A DNA stretch of 64,000 nucleotides from Oceaniovalibus guishaninsula JLT2003 (GTDB taxonomy: Bacteria; Pseudomonadota; Alphaproteobacteria; Rhodobacterales; Rhodobacteraceae), in assembly GCF_000299575.1 (NCBI RefSeq), contig NZ_AMGO01000001.1:53156-117155 (forward strand), written 5' to 3'. The translations under genes and the position numbers were made by a program. This document shows positions 50,037 to 60,676 of the stretch, one piece after another. How positions within the stretch are numbered: position 1 is the first letter of the stretch; every line of letters begins with the position of its first letter. The notes below the pieces were generated by a model. The model was not told where the DNA came from. It saw nothing but the letters and a program-made list of their open reading frames with translations, and searched no databases.

Positions 50037-50663
50037 ATGACATTTCTTTCTGCTGCCCTGAAGGGGACCGCCCTTGCCGTGCTGCTGATGCCGGGCATGG
50101 TCGATGCCGCGACGATCCGGCCCGAGGGATCGGCCGCGTCGCCGGCCGGGCGGATGGCCGATAGCGGCGCGAAGCCTTTCGATCCGCCCTACGGCTTTCC
50201 CAGATCCGGCCGGTTCCGTCCCGATCTCGCGTTGTTCGATTTTCCGCAGCGCGCCTATCCCTATGGCACGGCGCATCGGTCGCAGATCACGACGGGGCGG
50301 TGGCGCGACAGACAGGCGACGCGGCCCGATCCGCTGGTTCCCGTCGATCCGGTGGATCCGATCCGTCCCGATCCCCGCCCGCCGGTCGATCCGGTCGGCC
50401 CGCGCCCCGATCCCAAACCCGATACGGGCGTGCTGCCCGACACGGATAGCGGCGTCCGCCCCGATCCGCTGGATCCTCTCGATCCGCTGGCCCCGATCAC
50501 GCCCGATCCCCGCCCGCCGGTCGATCCGGTCGACCCGGTCGATCCGGGGCCCGGCCCGCTGGATCCGCTTCCCGTGCCGATCCCCGTTCCCGTGCCGGGA
50601 TCGCTGCCGTTGCTGGCCGCGGCCTTGGGCCTGGCGGGGCTGTTGCGGTTCCGGCGGCGCTAG
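50037..50663 (+). CDS. Repeat-rich protein with PEP/VPLPA-CTERM-like sorting tail
   Basis: A 208-residue exported protein: signal peptide (about 1-25), a short unique segment, then Pro/Asp/Val repeats built from PVDPVD and DPLDPL, and a C-terminal tripartite tail of VPVPGSLPLL, a hydrophobic helix and RFRRR. That tail resembles PEP-CTERM/VPLPA-CTERM signals, which are processed by exosortase. At DNA level a 31-base block is repeated exactly (50367-50397 and 50502-50532, 135 bases apart). No exosortase gene is in the window. ATG 50037 is chosen to begin the signal peptide. Confidence 0.75.
   Translation: MTFLSAALKGTALAVLLMPGMVDAATIRPEGSAASPAGRMADSGAKPFDPPYGFPRSGRFRPDLALFDFPQRAYPYGTAHRSQITTGRWRDRQATRPDPLVPVDPVDPIRPDPRPPVDPVGPRPDPKPDTGVLPDTDSGVRPDPLDPLDPLAPITPDPRPPVDPVDPVDPGPGPLDPLPVPIPVPVPGSLPLLAAALGLAGLLRFRRR
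50367..50532 (+). repeat. Exact 31-base duplication inside the sorting-tail protein gene
   Basis: The block CCCGATCCCCGCCCGCCG continuing to GTCGATCCGGTCG is identical at 50367-50397 and 50502-50532, an offset of 135 bases (45 codons). It points to recent duplication or slippage within the PVDP repeat region. Confidence 0.8.
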
Positions 50664-50708
50664 GGCACCCTTCCGGCCACGGACGGATGCAGGCGGATGG
50701 GGCGGGGA

Positions 50709-51128
50709 ATGGTCGATGACGACACGGTCCGGCAGGTCTTGCGCGAGTGTCGCACGGTCGTCTGTCTGGGCGCGTCGCTCAACCCCGCGCGGCCGTCGCA
50801 TTACGTTTCGGGGTTTCTGATCGCGCGCGGCTATGACGTGTGGCCGGTCAATCCCGTTCACGAGGGGCGCATCTGGCACGGCCGCCCCGTGCTTCCCGAT
50901 CTCGCCAGCGTGCCGGTGCCGGTCGATATGGTGGATGTGTTCCGCCGATCCGAACACGTGCCGGACATCGTCGAGGATGCGCTGGCGCATCTGCCGGGGC
51001 TGAAGGCGATCTGGCTGCAACTGGGCATCCGCCATGACGCCGCCGCGAACCGCGCGCGCCAGGCGGGGCTGATCGTGGTGCAGGATCGCTGCCCCAAGAT
51101 CGAATGGCCGCGCCTGATGGCGGGCTAG
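50709..51128 (+). CDS. CoA-binding domain protein (YccU-like)
   Basis: A 139-residue protein with one Rossmann-like CoA-binding domain: VVCLGASLNPARPSHYVSGF (phosphate-binding loop), VWPVNPVHEG and the C-terminal VVQDRCPKIEW. Such stand-alone domains resemble the CoA-binding part of succinyl-CoA synthetase; their role is unknown. ATG 50709 is preferred because GGGGCG lies just upstream; ATG 50697 would add four residues. The stop overlaps the hisE stop in CTAG. Confidence 0.85.
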   Translation: MVDDDTVRQVLRECRTVVCLGASLNPARPSHYVSGFLIARGYDVWPVNPVHEGRIWHGRPVLPDLASVPVPVDMVDVFRRSEHVPDIVEDALAHLPGLKAIWLQLGIRHDAAANRARQAGLIVVQDRCPKIEWPRLMAG

Positions 51129-51430
51129 CGCGCCGCCTTTTCGTCCAGGCCGCCGGTTCCGGCCCGCGCCGCCAGCACCTTTTCGACATCGCCAAGCGTC
51201 AGGTCGCGGGCCGCCAGCATGACCAGCAGGTGATAAAGCACGTCCGCCGCTTCGTTCGCCAGGGCGTCGCGGTCGCCGCGCACCGCTTCGACGATGGCCT
51301 CGACCGCTTCCTCGCCGAATTTGCGCGCGCAGGTTTCGGGGCCGCGGGACAGAAGCCGCGCTGTCCAGGACGTGCCGGGATCGGCGTCGCGTCGCGCGGC
51401 GACGGTCGCGGCCAGGTCGTGCAGGCTCAT
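51125..51430 (-). CDS. hisE: Phosphoribosyl-ATP pyrophosphatase
   Basis: Second step of histidine synthesis: removes pyrophosphate from phosphoribosyl-ATP. It has 101 residues; the helical MazG-like core is evident from [24 protein letters not shown], continued by [14 protein letters not shown] with the metal-binding E-x2-E/E-x2-D residues. The ATG overlaps the hisF stop by four bases (ATGA on the minus strand), so hisF and hisE are coupled. It converges with the CoA-binding gene in CTAG. Confidence 0.95.
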   Translation of the reverse strand: MSLHDLAATVAARRDADPGTSWTARLLSRGPETCARKFGEEAVEAIVEAVRGDRDALANEAADVLYHLLVMLAARDLTLGDVEKVLAARAGTGGLDEKAAR

Positions 51431-52188
51431 GCCATCCTCATCGGGATACCGGCGGCGGCCATGTGGGCCTTCGCCTGGGCTATGGTGAAATCGCCGAAAT
51501 GGAAGATCGACGCGGCCAGAACCGCGCTGGCATGGCCGTCGCGCACGCCTTCGACCAGATGATCCAGCGTGCCGACGCCGCCGCTGGCGATCACCGGCAC
51601 GGACACCGCATCGGCGATGGCGCGGGTCAGCGGGATGTTGAAGCCCGCGCGCGTGCCGTCGCGGTCCATCGAGGTCAGCAGGATCTCGCCCGCGCCCTTG
51701 TCGGCGACGGTGCGCGCGAAGTCCACGGCGTCGAGGCCCGTCGCGCGGCGGCCGCCATGGGTGAACACCTCCCACCGGCCGGGGGCGACGGTCTTGGCGT
51801 CGATGGCCACGACGATGCATTGCGATCCGAAGCGGTCCGCGGCCTCGGCCACCACGTTGGGATCGGCGACGGCGGCGGAATTGAACGACACCTTGTCGGC
51901 CCCCGCCAGCAGCAGCGCGCGCACGTCGTGATGGCTGCGCACCCCGCCGCCCACGGTCAGCGGCATGAAGCAATGTTCGGCCGTGCGCGTGGCCAGGTCG
52001 TACATCGTGCCACGGTTTTCGTGGGTGGCGTGAATGTCGAGAAAGCACAATTCGTCCGCGCCGGCGGCGTCGTAGGCGCGGGCGGCCTCGACCGGATCGC
52101 CGGCATCGCGCAGATCGACGAAGTTGACGCCCTTGACCACCCGGCCGTCGGCCACGTCGAGACAGGGAATGATGCGGGTCTTCAGCAT
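51427..52188 (-). CDS. hisF: Imidazole glycerol phosphate synthase cyclase subunit HisF
   Basis: TIM-barrel cyclase that, with HisH, makes imidazole glycerol phosphate and AICAR. The length of 253 residues is canonical. The catalytic Asp residues lie in [15 protein letters not shown] (Asp11) and [13 protein letters not shown] (Asp about 176); [13 protein letters not shown] is the phosphate-binding region. It is on the minus strand, separated from hisA by the plus-strand DUF302 gene, and shares an ATGA overlap with hisE. Confidence 0.97.
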   Translation of the reverse strand: MLKTRIIPCLDVADGRVVKGVNFVDLRDAGDPVEAARAYDAAGADELCFLDIHATHENRGTMYDLATRTAEHCFMPLTVGGGVRSHHDVRALLLAGADKVSFNSAAVADPNVVAEAADRFGSQCIVVAIDAKTVAPGRWEVFTHGGRRATGLDAVDFARTVADKGAGEILLTSMDRDGTRAGFNIPLTRAIADAVSVPVIASGGVGTLDHLVEGVRDGHASAVLAASIFHFGDFTIAQAKAHMAAAGIPMRMA

Positions 52189-52267
52189 GCCGCCTTCTAG
52201 CGCGGCGCCGGCCCGTTCGGAACCCCGCATGTCACGCGCCGTTGGCCCTTGGAACAAAGGAGTATCC

Positions 52268-52720
52268 ATGATGCTGAGACAGCTTGCCCTGGCCGTGGCG
52301 GTCGCGTTCGCCGCGCTTCCCGCCGCAGCGGACGACGATATCGAGGACCGCGTGGCGAACGGCACGGTGGCGCAGGCGATGGACCGTCTGGAAAAGGCCG
52401 TGACCGATGCCGGGGCGACCGTCTTCGCGCGGATCGACCATGCCGGCAACGCGTCGAAGGCGGGGCTCGAGATGCCGGCCAGCGAGCTGCTGATCTTCGG
52501 CAACCCCAAGCTGGGCACGCCGCTGATGCTGACCGATCCGCGTGCGGGCCTGTTCCTGCCGCAGAAGATCCTGATCTACAGCGACGAGAATGGCGAGACG
52601 CGGGTGATCTACCGCGAGGTGGACGAGATTTTCGACGATCTGGACATCGACGACGACCACGAGGCGATCCGCAAGATGAAGGACGCGATGGCGCAGTTCG
52701 CCGCGGCGGCGGCCGGCTAG
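52268..52720 (+). CDS. DUF302 domain exported protein
   Basis: A 150-residue protein with a signal peptide (about 1-22) and a DUF302 domain: [27 protein letters not shown], then [15 protein letters not shown]. The function of DUF302 is unknown. GGAG precedes ATG 52268. The gene lies on the plus strand inside the minus-strand his cluster, divergent from hisF (79 bases between starts) and convergent with hisA, sharing CTAG. Confidence 0.9.
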   Translation: MMLRQLALAVAVAFAALPAAADDDIEDRVANGTVAQAMDRLEKAVTDAGATVFARIDHAGNASKAGLEMPASELLIFGNPKLGTPLMLTDPRAGLFLPQKILIYSDENGETRVIYREVDEIFDDLDIDDDHEAIRKMKDAMAQFAAAAAG

Positions 52721-53436
52721 GCCCGCAGCAGATCAAGGGCGGCGCGCAGGTCGATGGCCCCGTCATAAAGCGCGCGGCCCGAGATCGCACCGGCGATCAC
52801 ACCGGTATCGCGCAGGGCGGTCAGGTCGTCCATGCGCGCGACGCCGCCGCTGGCGATGACCGGGATCGACACGGCGCGCGCCAGATCCTCGGTCGCGGCG
52901 ACGTTCGGGCCGCCCATCGCGCCGTCGCGGTCGATGTCGGTATAGATCAGGGCGGCGACGCCCGCATCCTCGAACCGCCGTGCCAGATCGACGGCCGCGA
53001 GATCCGTCTGCTCGGCCCAGCCGCGCGTGGCGACGCGGCCGTCGCGCGCGTCCAGCCCGACCGCGACCCGGCCCGGAAAGCGGCCGGCGGCGGCGCGGAC
53101 GAAACCCGGATCCTCGACCGCCGCCGTGCCCAGGATGATCCGCGCCAGCCCCTTGTCCAGCCACGCCTCGGCGGTGGCCATGTCGCGGATGCCGCCGCCA
53201 AGCTGCACCGGCACGTCCACCGCCGCCAGGATCGCCTCGACCGCGCCGGCATTGACGGGGCGCCCGGCGAAGGCCCCGTTGAGATCCACCAGATGCAGCC
53301 ATTCGCATCCCGCCGCGGCGAAGGCGCGGGCCTGCGCCGCCGGATCGTCGCCGAAGACCGTCGCCTCGTCCATGCGGCCGCGCAGCAGGCGCACGCACTG
53401 GCCGTCCTTGAGGTCGATGGCGGGGTAAAGGATCAT
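52717..53436 (-). CDS. hisA: ProFAR isomerase HisA
   Basis: Phosphoribosylformimino-5-aminoimidazole carboxamide ribotide isomerase of histidine synthesis, a TIM barrel homologous to HisF. It has 239 residues. The catalytic Asp are in [14 protein letters not shown] (Asp8) and [12 protein letters not shown] (Asp about 167). It is isolated from hisH by three plus-strand genes and from hisF by one. ATG 53436 is supported by GGAGAG upstream on the minus strand. Confidence 0.97.
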   Translation of the reverse strand: MILYPAIDLKDGQCVRLLRGRMDEATVFGDDPAAQARAFAAAGCEWLHLVDLNGAFAGRPVNAGAVEAILAAVDVPVQLGGGIRDMATAEAWLDKGLARIILGTAAVEDPGFVRAAAGRFPGRVAVGLDARDGRVATRGWAEQTDLAAVDLARRFEDAGVAALIYTDIDRDGAMGGPNVAATEDLARAVSIPVIASGGVARMDDLTALRDTGVIAGAISGRALYDGAIDLRAALDLLRA

Positions 53437-53569
53437 CCGGGCTCTCCTGTCGTTGGCGAGGCGGCTATGGCACGGGGCGCGACGCGGGCCAAGGCCGGAC
53501 GCCATGTCAGGCTTGCGCGCCCGCCTTGCAAGCGGGCAGGATCGCTGGGCCGGATGAGGAGGGCGACGG

Positions 53570-53965
53570 ATGCGAAGCGGTTGGATGGCGGCAATGGCGG
53601 TGGCGGCGGGTCTGGTTTTCGCGCAGGGCGCGCGCGCCGATCCGGTCGAGGGGACGTGGCAGACGCAGGTCGATGACGGTGCCTTCGCGCATGTCGCGAT
53701 GGCGCCCTGCGGGCCGGCGCTTTGCGGAACGATCACCCGCACCTTCAACGCGCAAGGCGAATACCGGTCGCCCAATGTCGGCAAGGTGATCGTGCGCGAC
53801 ATGATGCCGAAGGGCCAGGGCCATTACGAAGGGCGCGTCTGGCGGCCCAGCAACGACAAGGTCTATGTCGGCAAGATGGATCTGGACGGCGAATGGCTGA
53901 AGATGCGCGGCTGCGTGGCGGGCGGGCTGATCTGTTCGTCGCAGACCTGGGCACGGGTGCGCTGA
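53570..53965 (+). CDS. DUF2147 domain exported protein
   Basis: A 131-residue protein with signal peptide (about 1-23, cleavage after ARA) and the DUF2147 fold: [24 protein letters not shown] and a C-terminal [17 protein letters not shown]. The four cysteines could form two disulfides in the periplasm. DUF2147 has no known activity. It is divergent from hisA (133-base gap) and followed closely by the hydrolase gene. Confidence 0.9.
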   Translation: MRSGWMAAMAVAAGLVFAQGARADPVEGTWQTQVDDGAFAHVAMAPCGPALCGTITRTFNAQGEYRSPNVGKVIVRDMMPKGQGHYEGRVWRPSNDKVYVGKMDLDGEWLKMRGCVAGGLICSSQTWARVR

Positions 53966-54024
53966 CGGAACGATCCCGCAGGCACGGCGCTTGGACCTTC
54001 GTCAATCAGCCGCAGGAGAGGCCC

Positions 54025-54846
54025 ATGCCCATCGTCACCACGAATGACGGCACCGAACTTTACGTCAAGGATTGGGGGCAGGGCCGGCCTGTCGTTCTGG
54101 TTCATGGCTGGCCGCTGAACGCCGATAGCTGGGAACATCAGGCGCTGCATCTGGCGACGAACGGTTGCCGGGTGATCGCCTATGACCGGCGCGGCTTCGG
54201 GCGGTCGGGCCAACCCTGGACGGGATACGATTACGACACGCTGGCCGACGATCTGGCCTGCGTGATCGACGCGCTTGGCCTGCGCGACGCGACGCTGGCC
54301 GGATTTTCGATGGGCGGCGGCGAGGTCGCGCGATACATGTCCCGGCATGACGGGCGGGGCGTGGCGAAGGCGGCGCTGATCTCCTCCGTGGTGCCCTTCA
54401 TGCTGAAGACCGGCGACAATCCCGACGGCGTGGATGGCGACGTGTTCGACGGCATGAAGGACGGGCTGCGCAAGGACCGGCCGCAATTCATCCGCGATTT
54501 CCTGGAAGGCTTCTACGGAAACGGGACCGAGGCGGGGGGCGTCAGCGACGGCGTGCTGCACTGGGCCTGGGCGATGGCGATGCAGGCCAGCCCGAAGGCC
54601 ACGATCGACTGCGTCGATGCGTTCGGGCGCACGGATTTCCGTCCCGACCTGGCGGCGTTCGACCTGCCGGTGCTGGTGGTGCACGGCACCGGCGACGAAA
54701 CCGTGCCCATCGACCCCAGCGGGCGGGCGGCGGCACGGTCGATCGCCGACGGGACGCTGAAGGAATACGAGGGCGCGCCCCACGGCCTGACCGCGACCCA
54801 TGCCGACAGGCTGTCGCGCGATCTGCTGGAATTCGTGCAGGGCTGA
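54025..54846 (+). CDS. Alpha/beta hydrolase, non-heme haloperoxidase-like
   Basis: A 273-residue serine hydrolase of the cofactor-free haloperoxidase/aryl esterase group. It has the oxyanion motif VHGWPLNADSW, the nucleophile elbow FSMGGGE (Ser about 96), the catalytic Asp in HGTGDETVP and the His in GAPHGLTATH. The family hydrolyses esters and can perhydrolyse acids. AGGAGAG precedes ATG 54025. There is no signal peptide. The 59-base spacing suggests transcription with the DUF2147 gene. Confidence 0.92.
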   Translation: MPIVTTNDGTELYVKDWGQGRPVVLVHGWPLNADSWEHQALHLATNGCRVIAYDRRGFGRSGQPWTGYDYDTLADDLACVIDALGLRDATLAGFSMGGGEVARYMSRHDGRGVAKAALISSVVPFMLKTGDNPDGVDGDVFDGMKDGLRKDRPQFIRDFLEGFYGNGTEAGGVSDGVLHWAWAMAMQASPKATIDCVDAFGRTDFRPDLAAFDLPVLVVHGTGDETVPIDPSGRAAARSIADGTLKEYEGAPHGLTATHADRLSRDLLEFVQG

Positions 54847-54882
54847 ACCCTTTCTTCAGACTTCGGGGTGCAGGATGGCGGC

Positions 54883-55122
54883 ATGGTCCGCATCCTGCCC
54901 CTTCTTGTCCTGCTCGTCGCCGCCTGTTCGCGCGACGATCCGCCGCCGGTGCTGCCGGTGCCGTTGATCGTGAAGACCTATCTCAACTCGCCCGTACCGA
55001 ACGCCGCGACCGACAGGGCGGCGGCGGCGCGGTGCCAGGGCGGCCGGGTCTATCGGCGCATGGTGCTGCGCGATGGTTGGGGCTACAGCCATCTTTACCA
55101 TTGCCGGCCGGCGCGGCGATGA
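54883..55122 (+). CDS. Small predicted lipoprotein
   Basis: A 79-residue protein with a lipoprotein signal ending in LVAACS (Cys about residue 15). The mature part is short and has two further cysteines (ARCQGG and YHCRPA), maybe a disulfide. ATG 54883 is chosen over 54868. Its TGA abuts the opposite hisH stop as TGATCA. I recognise no domain. Confidence 0.6.
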   Translation: MVRILPLLVLLVAACSRDDPPPVLPVPLIVKTYLNSPVPNAATDRAAAARCQGGRVYRRMVLRDGWGYSHLYHCRPARR

Positions 55123-55764
55123 TCAGGGGCGCCAGTGCAGGAAATTGGCGATCAGGCGCAGCCCGGCGGACTGGCTTTTTTCCGGATGAAACTGCGTGCC
55201 GACGCGGTTGGCGATGCCGACGACGGCCGTGACCGGGCCGCCGTAATCGCAATGCGCCAGACGCTGCGCGGGATCGGCGACTTCCATGTGATAGGAATGG
55301 ACGAAATAGGCGTGATCGCCGGTGGCAAGGCCCGCCAGAACCGGATGCGGATCGTCGAGGATCAGGTCGTTCCAGCCCATATGCGGAACCTTCAGTGCGG
55401 GATTGGCGGGCACGATGCGGTTCACGGTGCCGTCGATCCAGCCGAAGCCGGGGGTTTCGCGGTATTCCGTCCCTGTCCGCGCCATAAGCTGCATGCCGAC
55501 GCAGATGCCCAGAAACGGGCGGCCCCGATCCTCGACCGTTTCGACCAGCGCCTGGTAGAGTGCCGCGCGGTCGCGCACCAGACCTTCGCGGCAGGACGGA
55601 AAGGCGCCGTCGCCGGGCAGCACCACGCGGTCGGCGCGGGCGACATCCTCGGGGTTGGCGCTGACCAGAACGGTGCCGCCGTCCGTTTCGCGCGCCATGC
55701 GCTGAAACGCCTTGGCGGCGGAATGCAGGTTGCCGCTGTCGTAATCCACCAGAACCGTCAGCAT
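55123..55764 (-). CDS. hisH: Imidazole glycerol phosphate synthase glutaminase subunit HisH
   Basis: Class I glutamine amidotransferase that feeds ammonia to HisF. The 213 residues have the oxyanion and nucleophile region FLGICVGMQLM (Cys about 85), and the His-Glu pair in QFHPEKS near the C-terminus. It follows hisB by 10 bases on the minus strand, so those two are co-transcribed. Confidence 0.96.
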   Translation of the reverse strand: MLTVLVDYDSGNLHSAAKAFQRMARETDGGTVLVSANPEDVARADRVVLPGDGAFPSCREGLVRDRAALYQALVETVEDRGRPFLGICVGMQLMARTGTEYRETPGFGWIDGTVNRIVPANPALKVPHMGWNDLILDDPHPVLAGLATGDHAYFVHSYHMEVADPAQRLAHCDYGGPVTAVVGIANRVGTQFHPEKSQSAGLRLIANFLHWRP

Positions 55765-55774
55765 GGCGCGCCCG

Positions 55775-56359
55775 TCACAACGCGCCCTTGGTCGAAGGCA
55801 GGGCGTCGCTGCGCGGATCGGGTTCGACCGCCTGACGCAGGGCGCGGGCCAGCGCCTTGAACGCGGCCTCGGCGATGTGGTGGCTGTTGACGCCGCGCAG
55901 CAGGTCGACATGCAGCGTCATGCCGGCATGGGTGCTGAACGCCTGGAAGAACTCGCGCACCAGTTCCGTGTCGAACGTGCCGATCTTCGGCGCCGTCATC
56001 GCGACGTTCCACACCATGAATGGCCGCCCCGACAGATCCAGCGCGACGGTGACGAGGGTGTCGTCCATCGGCAACGCGCACTGGCCATAGCGGCGGATGC
56101 CGCGTTTGTCGCCCAGCGCCTTCGCCAGCGCCTGACCCAGCGCGATGCCGCAATCCTCGACCGAATGGTGGTCGTCGATATGCCGGTCGCCCGTGCACGT
56201 CACCGTCATGTCGATCAGCGAATGACGCGCAAGCTGGTCGAGCATGTGGTCGAAAAAGCCGATTCCGGTCGCCATGTCGTAGCGCCCGGTGCCGTCGAGG
56301 CCGACCGTCACGGCGATGTCCGTCTCGGCCGTCTTGCGGGTGACGCTGGCGCTGCGCAT
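55775..56359 (-). CDS. hisB: Imidazoleglycerol-phosphate dehydratase HisB
   Basis: Mn-dependent dehydratase of histidine synthesis. From ATG 56359 it has 194 residues, the length of the monofunctional enzyme. Metal-binding motifs are [13 protein letters not shown] with [15 protein letters not shown], and the second-half counterparts [13 protein letters not shown] and [19 protein letters not shown] lies upstream on the minus strand. It is the first gene of the hisB-hisH unit, reading away from aceE. Confidence 0.97.
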   Translation of the reverse strand: MRSASVTRKTAETDIAVTVGLDGTGRYDMATGIGFFDHMLDQLARHSLIDMTVTCTGDRHIDDHHSVEDCGIALGQALAKALGDKRGIRRYGQCALPMDDTLVTVALDLSGRPFMVWNVAMTAPKIGTFDTELVREFFQAFSTHAGMTLHVDLLRGVNSHHIAEAAFKALARALRQAVEPDPRSDALPSTKGAL

Positions 56360-56669
56360 GGGAACCTCCGGTTTGCGGCCGCTATACTGCGCGCCGCTCA
56401 TGCTGGAAAGGGGCGCGCGCGAAAGCGAACACAGCCTCTGGTAATCCGCGGCGATATGGTGTGACCTGCGGGCAAGGCGCTAACGGCATGGCGGCTTTGC
56501 CGGATGCGCTAGTGCACCGGCGGGCCTGCTTACGCTAGGTCCGGCGCGCCAGAGAGACGACGAGGACGATGGGAGGAGCCAATCGTCGGATGTCCGCGAG
56601 CGCGGGGCCTTCAGGCCACCGCGTTGCCCGTCCGCGACCCCATCTTCCGCAATGCGAGGGGAGTTCGCG
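56360..56669. other. 310-base intergenic region between hisB and aceE
   Basis: Divergent control region for the his and pyruvate dehydrogenase units. I see no ORF. On the minus strand TATAGC (about 56380) could be a -10 for hisB, but without a good -35. A short inverted repeat, GACGAT (56565-56570) with ATCGTC (56582-56587), encloses GGGAGGAGCC in what is probably the aceE leader. No known operator is recognised. Confidence 0.5.
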
Positions 56670-59324
<2,655 letters not shown>

Positions 59325-59349
59325 TCAGAAAAGCAAGGATTCGAATAGA

Positions 59350-60663
59350 ATGGCTACTGAAGTAAAAGTGCCCGATATCGGCGATTTCTCGGACGTTCCG
59401 GTCGTCGCGGTGCTGGTCAAGGCCGGCGACCGGATCGAGAAGGAAGATCCGCTGATCGAGCTGGAGAGCGACAAGGCGACGATGGAAGTGCCGTCCTCGG
59501 CCGCGGGAACGGTCAAGGAAGTCCTTCTGAAGGAAGGCGACAGCGCCGGCGAGGGCACGGTCATCCTGCTGCTGGAGGAAGGGGCCGAGGGCGGCGGCAA
59601 GGCCGACCCCGAAAAGGCCGAGGTCGACGAGAAGCCGAAGAAGTCCGACGAACAGTCAGGCGCCGCCAAGTCGCAGCCAGCCGCGCCCCAGCCCTATAAT
59701 GCGGCGCAATCGGCGCAGCATCAGGCCGGGTCGGTCGTCGATACCGGCAGCGACAGGTTCCACGCGTCGCCGTCGGTTCGGGCCTTCGCGCGCCGCGTCG
59801 GTGTCGATCTGCGGCAGGTCAACGGCACGGGCCGCAAGGGCCGGATCCTGCGCGAGGATGTCGAGAAGGCGATGAAGGCCGCCGTTCCCGCGGGCGGTGG
59901 CGCCGCGTCGGCGGCGCAGGGCGGCATGGGAATCCCGCCGATCCCGACGGTCGATTTCTCCAAGTTCGGCCCGGTCGAGACGGTCGAGATGACCCGCATC
60001 CAGAAGCTGAGCGGCCCCGCGCTGCACCGGTCCTGGCTGAACATCCCGCATGTCACCCATGACGAGGACGCGGACATCACCTCGCTCGACGCTTACCGCA
60101 AGGAGCTGGACACCGCCGCCAAGGCCGAAGGCTATCGCGTCACGCTGCTGTCCTTCGTCGTCAAGGCCTGCGTATCGGCGCTGAAACAGCACTGGCAGTT
60201 CAATTCGTCCCTCCATCCCGATGGCGACAAGCTGATCCGCAAGGATTTCTACAATATCGGTTTCGCCGCCGACACGCCGAACGGCCTGATGGTGCCGGTC
60301 ATCAAGGACGCCGACCGAAAGGGCATCGTCGAGATTTCCAAGAACCTCGGCGATCTGAGCCAGGCGGCGCGCGACGGCAAGCTGAAAAGCCAGGACATGC
60401 AGGGCGCGACCTTCACCATTTCGTCGCTTGGCGGCATCGGGGGGACAGGGTTCACCCCCATCGTCAACGCGCCCGAAGTCGCGATCCTGGGCCTGACGCG
60501 CAGCGCGATGAAGCCGGTCTGGAACGGGACCGAGTTCGAACCGCGCAACATGCTGCCCATGTCGCTGAGCTATGACCACCGCGCCATCGACGGGGCGCTG
60601 GCCGCCCGGTTCGCGGCGCATCTGAAATACCTGCTGGGCGATGCCCGGCGGCTGATGCTGTAA
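59350..60663 (+). CDS. aceF: Dihydrolipoamide acetyltransferase E2
   Basis: Core of the pyruvate dehydrogenase complex. It has 437 residues: one N-terminal lipoyl domain with the lipoylated lysine in ELESDKATMEVPSS (Lys about 42), a Pro/Ala linker, the peripheral-subunit-binding domain (ASPSVRAFARRVGVDL, about 138-170) and the acetyltransferase domain ending in SYDHRAIDGALAARF with the catalytic His. It starts 25 bases after aceE. Only one lipoyl domain is present, compared with three in E. coli. Confidence 0.96.
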   Translation: MATEVKVPDIGDFSDVPVVAVLVKAGDRIEKEDPLIELESDKATMEVPSSAAGTVKEVLLKEGDSAGEGTVILLLEEGAEGGGKADPEKAEVDEKPKKSDEQSGAAKSQPAAPQPYNAAQSAQHQAGSVVDTGSDRFHASPSVRAFARRVGVDLRQVNGTGRKGRILREDVEKAMKAAVPAGGGAASAAQGGMGIPPIPTVDFSKFGPVETVEMTRIQKLSGPALHRSWLNIPHVTHDEDADITSLDAYRKELDTAAKAEGYRVTLLSFVVKACVSALKQHWQFNSSLHPDGDKLIRKDFYNIGFAADTPNGLMVPVIKDADRKGIVEISKNLGDLSQAARDGKLKSQDMQGATFTISSLGGIGGTGFTPIVNAPEVAILGLTRSAMKPVWNGTEFEPRNMLPMSLSYDHRAIDGALAARFAAHLKYLLGDARRLML

Positions 60664-60676
60664 GGGGCCCGGCGCC

